Of a DNA stretch of 64,000 nt, positions 11,101 through 21,816 are shown piece after piece (within the stretch, counting starts at the first letter, position 1; every line of letters begins with the position of its first letter). Under the pieces are notes generated by a model, which did no database searches, was not told the origin of the DNA, and was given only the letters and a program-made list of their open reading frames with translations. The stretch spans positions 41,742 through 105,741 of the forward strand of contig JAFEMH010006999.1 in assembly GCA_022495995.1 (NCBI GenBank), written 5' to 3'. The position numbers were made by a program, and so were the translations under genes. The stretch is from Adenophora triphylla var. japonica. Taxonomy: Eukaryota; Streptophyta; Magnoliopsida; Asterales; Campanulaceae.

Positions 11101-11785
11101 CGGAGGCAAACTTCGCAGATACTTCGCCCGAAGAAGAACAACCGTGCATCTCTTGGCACTCCATGTAGTGTCGAACTACGCAGACTGAGCCCTCTAGTCC
11201 TGGGGAACGTAGGCAACCTTAATTGGTCCGGTCTAAAAACACACAAAAAGTCAAAAGTTTGAATGTCAATCAAGACCTCCATCAAGCTACGCACTTTTCA
11301 AGAACGCGCCCCAGCAGTCAACTTGACCAAGTCAAACGACGGCGGCAACATCAAAGGACATTCGAGGGTCACTCAAAGATCAAACGACCGACTCATGCCT
11401 TCCAAGCCAGGCTTGTCTTCGCCTCACGCGCTTCAAAAAAAAAAAAAAAAGAGAGCTCGAGCAAGGGCTCACAAAAAAAACAAAAAAAAAGAAGCTCAAA
11501 CAGAAGCTGCAAATTGAGGTCAAGAGCCCGACGCCAACAAGAGGCAAGGAAGCTACGAAAAAGACCGTCAAAACGACTTGTCAAGGGAGCATTCAACCTC
11601 TCAGCCAAGCACAAAGCCTCAAAGAAAGGGGATTGCCGTCGTGGCCCGCATCGTCTAGGCCCGCGAATGCAATGTAAAAGTCCAAAGATGGACGCCGACA
11701 AAGTGCACAAATGTAGCTAAAGGCGAACAAAAGATCTTGCGTCTCGACAAAGCTTTAAAAGTAAATCACAAATCACTAACGGTTA
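11101..11785 (+). other. Element A spacer between integrase and antisense ORF
   Basis: No coding function is visible. It has A-rich runs near 11435-11500 and a TCCGGTCTAAAAACA motif (11227) matching GGTTCGGTCTAAACA in element B (61548). The same position in B carries short tandem repeats, so this spacer is part of the element's architecture. Confidence 0.5.
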
Positions 11786-13422
11786 CAACATTTCTTGATG
11801 AGTTCAAGCACCGGTCTACTCTCAAGTTCACAACATGCTAAAAGACAAACTTTAATACATTTAACTAATAATGTGTTTGCAATGCAAATGAATGGATACT
11901 TAGAGGTCATTCCGCGCCATCTGCGCTTGTCCCCTCGCCATTCTTCCCTTTCTTCCCTCGTCCCCTGGCGAGTCTTCTTTCGCTCCACGTGAACCAACTC
12001 GCGTCTCTCGCCCGAGATCCGGGGTCCTCCCCGTAGAGTCAAATAATCCAAGAGCTCTCGTGGCTTCATTCGCCCGTGCTTCGGCTCGGATCTCCTCCTC
12101 GCGAGTCCGTAAAGAGAACCTCTCCCCGTCGGCCGGTCAACTCTAGTCTCGTAGTCAAACAAAGCGTCTCCCGTCACATCCAAAGGGTCGACTGTGCTTC
12201 GCACTCCTAAGGCAATAGCTACTACGGCAACCGGGTCCCGTAATCGCTACACGCCGCTCTCCAAGACCACTTGGGATCGCCTAACACGCCGCTCATACTG
12301 TGCCGTATACCGAGTCGTCAACACGACACTCTCCCGACATCTAAGGAGTACCACAGAGGGAAAGCGGAATACTTCCATACCCTCGTACAATACAAGAAGG
12401 CACCCGGAGCCGCCATACAAAGAGGAACTACCTCCGCAGAGCAAGGTCATCCCAAACCCCAACAAAGGCTCCCGCTTCATCCCAAACCGCCGGAAACAAG
12501 CGACGGAATATAGAAGGAGGACCAAGACAAACCCGGAACTCGACAACGTAGGACCCTTCCCGCAAGATCCTCCCGGTCTCAATCCTCCAAGGCGGAACCC
12601 ACCAAATGGATCTCGATGCGTACCAAGTCGTGCCATCCATCTCTCCTGTGCGGATCGATCCATATCCAACACAAGAGGTCGCCGAGCAAATGACCACGGG
12701 CTAAACGACGTCTGAGCCTCGGCATGGCCTCGAAGTCTCTCTCGCAGCCACAAGGTGAGCAAAGCGGGGCTTCCCTCTCATAAAACGATCCCCGGCCGCC
12801 GGACGATCGATACCATGAAGAGTCTCCCCAAAGACCAACGGGACAATATCCTCTCTAGCTCTCGCAGCCACCCTACCACATCTAGCAAAGCGCCATCACA
12901 AATGCCAAGTGGAACCGACTGTAAAAGCGTCGCCATCACGCACAAGGCAAATACATCCCAAGAGACGTCACTCATCATCAACCATGAACCGCTCCACAGC
13001 TCGTAAATGTCGATATGACCCGAATCAAGGATCATGCCCCGCACTTCTTCCAACGAAGTACGAAGAAAGCCTGCAAGCTTCACGCGCACCGCAGGACCAC
13101 CAATCAAAGGAAGCGAGATGGCCTCCACCTCCGGGCCTCCAATCAAAGCCCGAAAATCCTCAAAAGTGGGCACCATTTCATTATAGGAGAAACAGTACAC
13201 ATGCCTCCTAACATCCTGCAACTTCGCGGCAGCCCGCAACAAATCCCAATCGTGAACCAACTCCTTAAAAGACCAAATCGAGCAAAGACGAAACCTTACC
13301 TCGAAAGCCCGTCTCCGATGCCTCATACGGCGCCGCATCCACGTTTTCAACTGCTCAAGGAAGTGTGCTTGCCTCTCCCGCGAAAGCCTCGGCAAAATTC
13401 TAGGGACGTACGAAGAATCCAT
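11786..13422 (-). pseudogene. Antisense ORF of element A: plant mobile domain-like protein
   Basis: On the minus strand an ORF starts with ATG at 13422 (MDSSYVPRILPRLSRER) and stays open to 12778. It shows features of plant mobile domain (MAIN-like) proteins, such as YCFSYNEMVPTFEDFRALI and IYELWSGSWLMM. Further parts continue in other frames to about 12250 (SIWWVPPW near 12600), so a frameshift breaks it near 12770. Extra antisense ORFs of this kind are known in Tat/Ogre elements; their role is unknown. A longer start at 13626 is possible but would translate through the promoter-like palindromes, so 13422 is preferred. The block at 11786-11890 (TTCTTGATGAGTTCAAGCAC) is conserved in B and may be the 3' untranslated end. 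Confidence 0.68.
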
Positions 13423-13515
13423 GGCAAAAATGGAGGTTCCTAGAGAAAATGGGGAAGAAAGCTCGAAAATGGCCGCAAATGGGGAAATGAGGAAGAACCT
13501 GTGCATTTGGAAAGC

Positions 13516-13586
13516 ATTTATGTCCTTCCCAAAGCAAGGTTGGTCCGTACGGACCTCTTTGCATGCTAAGTATGTCCGTACGGACC
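13516..13586 (-). promoter_or_regulatory. Putative promoter of the antisense ORF, built like the LTR promoter
   Basis: Two copies of the LTR palindrome lie here: GGTCCGTACGGACC (13542-13555) and TGTCCGTACGGACC (13573-13586), separated by CTCTTTGCATGC as in the LTR pair at 4516-4559. Reading the minus strand, the nearer copy is followed after 19 nt by CATAAAT (13522-13516) and then, about 95 nt on, by the antisense ATG at 13422. The LTR has the same order with a 21-nt gap to TATAAAT. Confidence 0.6.
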
Positions 13587-15507
13587 TCCTTGCAAACGTA
13601 ACCCATTTCCCCAAAGAACAAGACAAAAGCCACCGTCCTCAAGAAACCTTGCTCCAAATCGCCCAAACACTGCCAAAGCCATTCCCGCAAACATACACTA
13701 CCCACAAATGCACTCTCACCGCGTGGCATGCACAAAATAAAAAATAATAATAGCAACAATTTCTAGGACAAATCCCTGGATCACAAAAAATGACATTACA
13801 TCTTAAAATAAAATACCGTTTGCCATGCAAATACATGTGTTTTATTACAGGTACCCAAAATGTCTGTTGCTAAACTACAAAAAAAAGGAGGGATATGAAA
13901 AGAGGGAAAGCAAATGAATACTAATCGTACTCCTCAAGATCATCATCCTCGCCAAGATCCTCCAGAGAGAAGTCGGGCATCCCAAAGAAACTCGCCCGTC
14001 ACATCCTCGTCGTCGGAATACGAGCACCCGCCCGAGGCTCCCATGAAAAGTACTCGAAGGATCAAATCCGCGAAAGGATCAAAGAAAGAAGGCTCGAGGA
14101 ACCCTCACCTCGTGCGCCATGCGGAGGCATGAACCGATAAAAGGGCCGCTCCCTCGAAGGCCCCGCAGCCCCGAAGATGTCCCGCATCCATGCTATGCCG
14201 CCTCAAAGGTCCCTCCTGCTGCGGCTCCGGCTCGGCTCTCGGCGGAGGAACGTCCACAGAATGCCTCGAAGGCATAGGCTCGTACGCTGGCACACGACGC
14301 GAAGACCGGCAGGACACCTTCGACGCCATCTTCTTAGCGAAGGAGCGCATCGCCACGTAACGGCGAGTCAGCATATCGTAGGCTCCCCGGGACTCCGCAC
14401 CAACAAGAAGCCAAGGAAACGCTCATCAAATGCGCTTATACTCGACAACAAAAAGAGAAAATGCGTAAAAGATGCCAAGATGGAAAAGAGTCAAGACACT
14501 CACCGATCCGTCGGGATCCACTTTATGCAAGCAGAGCTCAGCTCCGAACGGCATGCACACCCTTCCTCTCGACCCGTCCCCGCGGACGTACGTGAAATCC
14601 GGTCCCGCATCGGAACCTCTCGGGAGCCCGCGCCAGCCTCTCTCCTCGCGCACTCTGCGGCGTCCCCGCCTTCCTCCTCACGAAGGCCCCGTACTCCTCT
14701 CCGTATAAAATGAACTCCTCGGCACCGACACCGCCAAGGTACCTCTCAAGTCAAGCACATCCATATCCCGGGAGTCAAGCATCCCAAAGGGAGGGTCCCT
14801 GAGCCACGGGAAGCACACCGGGGCCATGCCGCGTAAGACCCGCTCTCCCGCATACATGACATCACAAGTCAAGCCCCGCAAGATCTTCCGCCGCGCCGTC
14901 ACTCCTGGGAGCCCCCTCAAACTCATCCCCTCATATCGAGCCCACGGGAACAAGACGAACCCCTCCGGATATCCCTCTCCAGACGCTCCCGCACATCCCC
15001 AGAGGGCGATGGTGAGCTTCCCCGCTCGGGTCCTCCTCTTCCTCGCCGTACGAGCCCACCCCAAAGATAGCAGGTACGCAGCAATGTACTCTGATCTCTA
15101 TCCCACGGGAAGCACTGGAAAACCTCATAAAACCACACTCGCGACAAAAACAGAGAAGGCTCGGGCAAAAGAAAACGGAGAAAAGACAAGTTGCTAAATC
15201 AAAAACAAGAATAAACGCATACCTCCCGTGAGCAAAGTCAAAGCAAAGCCAACGAATCGGCCACACCCCGCCTAAACCGGTCCAAGGAGAAGTGTAGAGC
15301 TCGCCTAAGCTCGCTCGCCCCAAGCGATGTCACAAACTCTATCCAGACGGGCCAAGCTCTCCAGAGCAAAGGAGCCGGCCGTCGCGTGGTTCGAGAACAA
15401 AGTCTCTGACAAAGGCATACCACAAAAAGGAGCGCGCCAATCGCTCCGTCGTCACCTCGGCCGGCATCCCGGATGTAGGCCCCAATACCGGCCTTAATCT
15501 TCAGCTC
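13587..15507 (-). other. Second antisense-biased region of element A, unrecognised
   Basis: Several overlapping minus-strand open stretches (14678-15064, 14923-15323, 15238-15522) and fragments at 14105-14374 suggest a decayed second antisense ORF. I do not recognise a domain. Tracts such as LWRAWPVWIEFVTSLGASEL are protein-like but not diagnostic. Nothing is supported on the plus strand. It may be a second copy or an extension of the mobile-domain gene. Confidence 0.3.
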
Positions 15508-16130
15508 CACGTCACTATACAAGATGCCCTGTGCCCCTCGCGAGGACGAGGCTCAAAGCCCAACAAACAAGACCACATCGGAGATCATGTCTCCACCGGC
15601 CGCCGCCGTAAGACCGGTCCTCGCCCACTCCAACGGCAATTCAATCCACGTCACTATACAAAGATGCCTGTGCTCGCCCAGGACGAGGCTCAAAGCCCAA
15701 CAAGACCAAGACTCACGGAGATCATGTCTCTCCACCGCACGCCGTCGGGCCGTAAGACCGGTCCTCGCCACTTCAACGGCAATTCAACCACCGCCATCAA
15801 CGTAAGACCGGTCCTCGCCCACTTCTTCAACGGCACCAACCACCGGCCATCAACGTAAGACCGGTCTCGCCCACTTCAACGGTAATTCAACCACCGGCCA
15901 TCAACGTAAGACCGGTCTCGCCACTTCAACGGTAATTCAACCACTGCCAGCCGGGCCAGTAAGACCGGTCCTCGCCCACTTCAACGGCAAATCAAGCACC
16001 GGCAAGCCGATGTAAGCCCGAATCTCGCTCCACTTCAACTAGCAAGCACCGGCCATCAAAGTAAGCCCGAGCTCCTCCCCCAACAAGTCGAAAGGAAGTC
16101 ATACAGATCGCATATCCTCAAAGACCGACC
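15508..16130 (+). repeat. Tandem repeats, ~140-bp duplication then ~55-60-bp units
   Basis: A ~140-bp block beginning CGTCACTATACAA is duplicated (about 15511 and 15648). It is followed by five or six degenerate units of CGTAAGACCGGTCCTCGCCC then ACTTCAACGGCAATTCAACC and an ACCGGCCATCAA tail. Tandem repeats in the region before the 3' LTR are common in Tat/Ogre elements. Confidence 0.8.
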
Positions 16131-16344
16131 ATCATCCTTGCCCACTCAACGGCAACACAAGCACAAGAAGGAGCCAACACCTCCAAGTACAAGTACCAAG
16201 GCACGAAGCGCTCCAAAATGCCAAATGGGGAAGCAATCACCGCCGTCATCTCGCCCACTTCAACGGGGCAACGCAAGCACCCCGCGCCATCGTAAGTCCA
16301 ACCTTCTACTCAACATGCAAAGCACAAGGGCAGCTACGCTCCAC

Positions 16345-17135
16345 AAATGCGGCTAGAAGACGATTCAAAGTCCTCGCGCATTACATCAAACCGCGGCTAG
16401 AAGACGATTCAAAGTCCTCGCGCATTACATCAAACCGCGGCTAGAAGACGATTCAAAGTCTCGCGCATTACATCAAACTCGCGGCTAGAAGACGATTCAA
16501 AGTCTCGCGCATTACATCCACAATCGCGGCTAGAAGACGATTCAAAGTCTCGCGCACTACATCAAAACCGCCGCCGAAGACGATTCAAAGTCCTCCTCTC
16601 CAACCGCCGCGTACGATTCAAGTGGCACCAACCGGGCCGCCGTATGATCATTCAAAGTCCTCTGGGGCACCAACCGCCGCCGATGACGATTCAAAGTCCT
16701 CCAAACATGGCACCAACCGGGCCGCTGATGACGATTCAAAGTCCTCCACAGGCACCAACCGCCGCCAGATGACGATTCAAAGTCCTCCGCCAGGCACCAA
16801 CCGCCGCTGATGACGATTCAAAGTCCTCCAGCGTGGCACCAACCGCCGCTGGGATGATTCATTCAAAGTCCTCTGCCCATACACCAACCGCCGCGTATGA
16901 CGATTCAAAGTCCTCCAGCGCGCACCAAGTCCGCCGCTAACCGCCGCGATGACGATTCAAAGTCCTCTGGGCCGTGGCACCAACCGCCGCCGTATGACGA
17001 TTCAAAGTCCTCTGGGCAACATGTGGCACCAACCGCCGCCGTATGACGATTCAAAGTCCTCCGGCGTGGCACCAACCGCCGCATGACGATTCAAAGTCCT
17101 CCAGCCGTGGCACCAACCGCACCGAAGACGATTCA
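16345..17135 (+). repeat. Minisatellite with GACGATTCAAAGTCCT core
   Basis: Two linked sub-arrays share the core GACGATTCAAAGTCCTC: five ~43-bp units carrying GCGGCTAGAA and CGCGCATTACATCAAA (16345-16565), then about thirteen ~40-48-bp units carrying GGCACCAACCGCCGC (16580-17135). The base triplet just before ATGACG varies among CTG, CAG, CGT and CG between units, the ambiguity discussed in the findings. Confidence 0.85.
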
Positions 17136-17139
17136 GGTC

Positions 17140-17801
17140 CTCACTAATCCCCAAATGAAGGCTTTAAACCACTCGGTCCTAAGACCGTATAAACCTCCCA
17201 AATGATTATCCCCTACTGAAGGCCTTAAACCACCCGATTCGAAAATCGTAAAATTTCCATCCCAGACACCACCACGTCTCACAATTGACCTCGGCGGTCA
17301 CCACATCTTAGGACACCACCACGTCTCGCCACCGACTCCTCGGCGGTCACACAACACTTCAGGGCACCACCACGCCCACATGCACTCACAAAAATTCACG
17401 AATTCCTCTCGAACTACGACTGTGCTTGATTCCCGCCTGTGGATACGTAGGAATCCTATCACAGGTCCAGCCATCGACCTATGCGGTCACCCAGACACCA
17501 CCACGTCCTTATCACCGACCTCGGCGGTCACACAACACTTCAGTGGCACCACCACGCCCGCATTCACAAAACACTCACCCCACACCCGAACTACGACTGT
17601 GCTTGATTCCCGCCTGTGGATACGTAGGGAATCCTATCACAGGTCCACCTATTGACCTAAACGGTCACACAAAAGGACACCACCATCGTCCTCACATTGA
17701 CCCTCACTGGGCCACTTCCTCTCCCAAAGACGCGATCCAGATTAGGACCCTTATCTTATCGGCGACCCCACTTCTTTCATAAGTGACGTCGTCGAGGGGC
17801 T
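17140..17801 (+). repeat. ~187-bp tandem duplication before the 3' LTR
   Basis: Two copies of a unit include ACACCACCACGTC, CACCGACCTCGGCGGTCAC and CCCGCCTGTGGATACGTAGG (the last at about 17429 and 17611), flanked by further partial copies. The final bases before the LTR (GTCGAGGGGC) are where a polypurine tract is expected but are only weakly purine-rich. Confidence 0.7.
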
Positions 17802-19214
17802 TCGTAAGTACCCCAACTGGATCACCCCTTTCAAACACACGGAAACACCGCAGACTCATCCACGCAGCCTCGTAGACCTCTCTCACTCAAAACCCTCTCA
17901 AAACCCTCTCAAACCCCCAACCAAACCAAGGGAGGAGCCTTCCGGGATAAAAAGGGACAAAAGGACCTTTTGGGAATTTTCAGAAATCGTAGGCAATTAA
18001 GGTCCGTACGGACCTCTTTGTGTCAATGATTACTAAATCCCCTTAAAGTCCACAATATTCCTCAAATCCCTAAGAAATGATTACTCCTCGCAGAGTTGGT
18101 CCGCACGGACCTCTTTGCATGCAAGATGGTCCGTACGGACCTTATTGCTCGAGGGACACCATCATTCCGTAATATTCACCATCATTGCGCATTCCCTCAA
18201 ATCAAGGAAATCCAAAATTCTCGATAACCAAGAAGGTCCGTACGGACCTCTTTGCTCCGAAATTTTTACTATAAATAGAGGGCTCCCCTCCTCATTTTCA
18301 CACTCCTCCCTCTTCTCTCTTCCTCCCTTAGCCTTCTTCGGCTCCCCTCTAAGTCCTCTCGAGGCACTCCCGCCCCTTTCGGATCCTTCCGAGGCCTTCC
18401 GAGCTCCCTTGTGGTGCTCCGAAGCCTCCCCGAGCGCTCCCGAGACGCTCCTGCGCTGCCCCGAGGCACTCTCGAGGTACTCGAGGCCCCTCGTGGTACT
18501 CCGAGGCCTTGCCTCGGGTCTTTCCACGGTGTCCCGGCTCTTTCCGAGTCAAACCGACGATCCCAAACCACGCCGAAACTCCGCCCGAGTGACTCCCGCC
18601 ACCACAACGCACGCCGAACCTCTCGCCCGAGTGATCCCGACGATCCCCACGCACGCCGAACCTCTCGCCCGAACGCAGCCAAAGAACCTCAACTCACGCC
18701 GAAACTCCGTCCGCGGACAACCGGCATCTCTCGAAGCAATCCCGATCCATACCAACGCTTACTCCGACCTCAAACACCATTCCCTGGCCGGAAGACAGAC
18801 ACGAACCAACATTGGTAAGGCTTCCTTCCATTACTATTTCAATACATTTTCATACATAGCATACAATGTAGACATCCGATACAGCATGCATTTTTAAAAG
18901 CACACACACACACACACAACATTTAAAGGATATTAGGGGTATCCGAAAGACTCGTTTACGAGGCTACTTCCTGTGAGCTCTAATATTCTAATATTCTCTT
19001 CCCGGGGAGTCATCTGACCTCCGAACTCAAAATCTCATCACACAAAAACAGTTTAAAATTATCTTTAAACTGATGCCCTTTTTCAATGTTTTGGGCTTAA
19101 TAAAAACGGCGTGGCGACTCTACAAATGCGAAAACAAACGGCGAGACACCGTCCAACGCGAAAGACTGCCAGATGCCGGGGCCGCGAGGCCTTTCTCGGA
19201 TCCGGGCTATTTCA
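17802..19214 (+). repeat. Element A 3' LTR (about 1413 bp)
   Basis: It matches the 5' LTR end to end, including four palindromes (18001-18014, 18098-18111, 18128-18141, 18235-18248), TATAAAT at 18270 and the CTATTTCA terminus. The expected TG start reads TCG here. Many differences from the 5' LTR are unusual block changes at CAG, CTG and CCGG sites rather than single substitutions. Confidence 0.92.
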
Positions 19215-19219
19215 GATAC

Positions 19220-19452
19220 ACATAGAGGATCTTCGCTTGTCAAGATCTTTAGTTCGTGATTCCCGTTCGTTCATCAAGGATTAACAAGGTCGTTCAATCT
19301 GGAGTCGGGTCAAGTTTATCAAAGGCAAAAGCATTCAAGGTTGGTATTTCTATTTCATCTTTTCTTAATTCATCATCTAGAATGGATTCTAGGGCTTGGG
19401 GTTTTCGAGTTATTGCATCATTTTGCTGCGCATGGACCCTCGAAACCCAACA
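19220..19452 (+). repeat. LTR family C, right part
   Basis: Continues the family C LTR from the point where element A inserted and ends CTCGAAACCCAACA, as in the copy ending at 31977. The next base begins the left arm of a large inverted repeat. No primer-binding site or internal region follows, so this is a solo or terminal LTR. Confidence 0.9.
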
Positions 19453-21121
19453 ATGGGACCGAGCCATTGGAGAATATCATTGTGGCGCAGGATGGGGAAA
19501 TTGAGGTGGAGAAGTCACACGGTACAACGCCCCCTTTTGATGATCCCTATGACTCGAGTTCTAGTGGTTCATCTAAAAATCATGGTAAGTATTTTCTTTT
19601 ATGTGTTTAACTGATAAGACAATTTGCTTACATTTTCTTTCTGGCATTCCAAAATGCAACTTTTTGACAAATAATTATTCTTATTTCATCATACTGGGAC
19701 AGGTAGCCCTCTGTGTCTGTTTGTGTATTCCCCTGGTTTTGATGGTGTTTACGGGCACGGGTAAGTAGTATCACTTAGTAGTTTTATCTTGCATTTTATT
19801 AATAACTAAAAGATTGAAAGTTAATTGAGATCTGCTCTATGTTGCTAGTTTCATCCTCATCGGATGAGTTTTCAGGAGAGAGAGGGGACAATATAATTCT
19901 TGATTCTTTGGCATTATCCCCTCGCCGCTCACACGTTCTGTTCTAGGACCACTTGTAGGTTTATTCTGTGTTCTCAATTTCTTATATTCTGCCACCACAA
20001 CTGATACCTTCCACTTTTCTAATACATTTTATGTTTGAAACAGCAAGCAGTGACCAGATGAATAGGAATAAAGGAAGCACGTAAGGGAATGTAGATAAGC
20101 TGAAGAAAAGTTACCGATCCATGAGGACTACATGTAAGTTTTCTCTATTACTTGTATTCTGCCACCTCAATTGATCTGGTTGAGTTAGAGTAGGATTCAA
20201 TTAGAAAAAAAGTGAAAGTCATGCTGCTAACTTTTTTTATAACAAGTACTAAGAATGTCATCATTTAAGTTGAATATGTCTCACCTTATAGAATGTCATC
20301 ATTTAAATTGACATTCTTAGTACTTGTTACAAAACATGTTAGCAGCATGACTTTCACTTTTTTTCGAATTGAATCCTACTCTAACTCAATCAGATCACTT
20401 GAGGTGCAGAATACAAGTAATAGAGAAAACTTACATGTAGTCCTCATGGATCGGCAACTTTTCTTCAGCTTATCTACATTCCCTTGTGTGCTTCTTTTAT
20501 TCCTATTCATCCGGTCACTTCTTGCTGTTTCAAACATAAAATGTATAAGAAAAGTGGAAGGTATCAGTTGTGGTGCAGAATATATGAAATTGAGAACACA
20601 TAAAAAACCTACAAGTGGTCCTAGAACAGCCAAGCCCGTGTGAGCGGCGAGGGGATAATGCCAAAGAATCAAGAATTATATTGTCCCCTTTCTCTCCTGA
20701 AAACTCATCCGATGAGGATGAAACTAGCAACATAGAGCAGATCTCAATTAACTTCCAATCTTTTAGTTATTAATAAAATGCAAGATAAAAATACTAAGTG
20801 ATACTACTTACCAGTGCCCGTAGACGCCATCAAAACCAGGGGAATACACAAACAGACACAGAGGGATATCTGTCCCAGTATATGATGAAATAAGAATAAT
20901 TATTTCTCAAAAAGTTGCATTTTGGAATGCCAGAAAGAAAATGTAAGCAAATTGTCTTATCAGTTAATCACAGAAAAGAAGATACTTACCATAATTTTTA
21001 GATGAACCTCTAGAACTCGAGTCATAGGGATCATCAAAAGGGGGCGTTGTACCGTGTGACTTCTCCACCTCAATTTTCCCATCCTCCACCACAATGATAT
21101 CCTCCAATGGCTTGGTCCCAT
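19453..21121. repeat. ~810-bp inverted duplication with an intron-like structure
   Basis: Left arm 19453-20260 and right arm 20309-21121 are reverse complements with scattered differences; a 48-bp loop separates them. Each arm holds short open segments bounded by splice-like sequences: an exon-like GTTCATCTAAAAATCATG then GTAAGTAT, an acceptor ACTGGGACAG before GTAGCCCTCTGTG, a donor GGCACGGGTAAGTAG, and an acceptor TTGCTAG before a segment encoding SSSSDEFSGE. The LTR end lies exactly at the outer limit of the left arm. A transcript across it would form a long double-stranded RNA. Confidence 0.85.
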
Positions 21122-21765
21122 TAACATTCCCCTTATCACCCTCAGTCACCTCTCCTACCTCTAAGGCCAGTTCCGGAGAATCCTTCTCCAAACTAGAACT
21201 TAAAGACGCTTCCTTATTAAGCGCACAAACTGGCTCGTCATCATTCAAACCATCCAACGCCGCAAAAGCATTTGATGTAGTAACCGTGTCCTTTGTTGCC
21301 TTTATTACCACCCCATCTACTTTCTTCCCTTTATTACTAGCAACCCCTTTGTCACCCTCTTTAACCCTATTTTGAGCTGCATGTTTACCCCTATTTGTCT
21401 GCCTTGATTTGCCATTCTTTATTTGCAGTTTTAGGTACCTCTATTGGACCATCATTTTGAGGACCCCTAGGACCCCTTTCCCCGAACCTAACTTTAGGTT
21501 TCATCTTGCCCTTTCGACAATTACCCTTGGTATGCCCCAATAATCCACAGCCCTCACAAAATGCCAAGTTGCCTTCAAATTCTAGCTCTTGAATAAAAGC
21601 ATTCTCCTTTGATGTGCCCAAGAAAACATGTTTGTGCAACGATTGTGAAACATCAACCTCCACACATATCCGTGCAAATCCATGATGTGTAAAACCCATC
21701 GTTCTATCATCTGCCCGTAAAGCTTTTGTCTCAAACCTCCCTGATAAAGTCAGTTTGAACCTCAA
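20964..21765 (-). pseudogene. LINE ORF1-like fragment with CCHC zinc knuckle
   Basis: Minus-strand pieces read like the RNA-binding ORF1 of plant L1-type LINEs: GFARICVEVDVSQSL, then FEGNLAFCEGCGLLGHTKGNC, a CCHC knuckle, then a low-complexity linker and SNAFAALDGL. A stop and frame change near 21391 separate the parts. The N-terminal ORF1 part is missing. The C-terminal piece (21311 to about 21000) runs into the right arm of the inverted repeat and ends at a GGTAAGTA-like splice donor, so it may be part of a captured gene. Confidence 0.6.
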
Positions 21766-21816
21766 TATATCAGGATCCTCCTCTACAACTTTAATTCTGT
21801 TTATCCCTTCATGAAA

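Larger units (their letters stand above)
4211..19214 (+). mobile_element. Element A: Tat/Ogre-type Ty3 LTR retrotransposon, RT/RNase H deleted
   Basis: The element begins TGTAAGTACC, ends GGGCTATTTCA and is flanked by a perfect GATAC target-site duplication (4206-4210 and 19215-19219). Removing it rejoins the family C LTR exactly as in the copy at 30411-31977. Order: 5' LTR, primer-binding site TGGCGACTCCGCTGGGGA, long leader, degenerate gag, protease, integrase, an antisense ORF of the plant mobile domain type, tandem repeats and 3' LTR. Long leader, G-patch-like segment after the protease, antisense mobile-domain ORF and 3' tandem repeats are traits of the Tat/Ogre lineage. RT and both RNase H domains are missing between about 9850 and 9880, so it could only move with help. 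Confidence 0.92.

Noticed and set aside
13421..13747. Plus-strand ORF across the antisense promoter region
   Set aside because: Composition reflects the palindromic repeats; no known domain and opposite to the supported antisense gene.
15590..17135. CRISPR-like direct repeats
   Set aside because: Units are contiguous degenerate minisatellites without unique spacers, and the DNA is plant nuclear.
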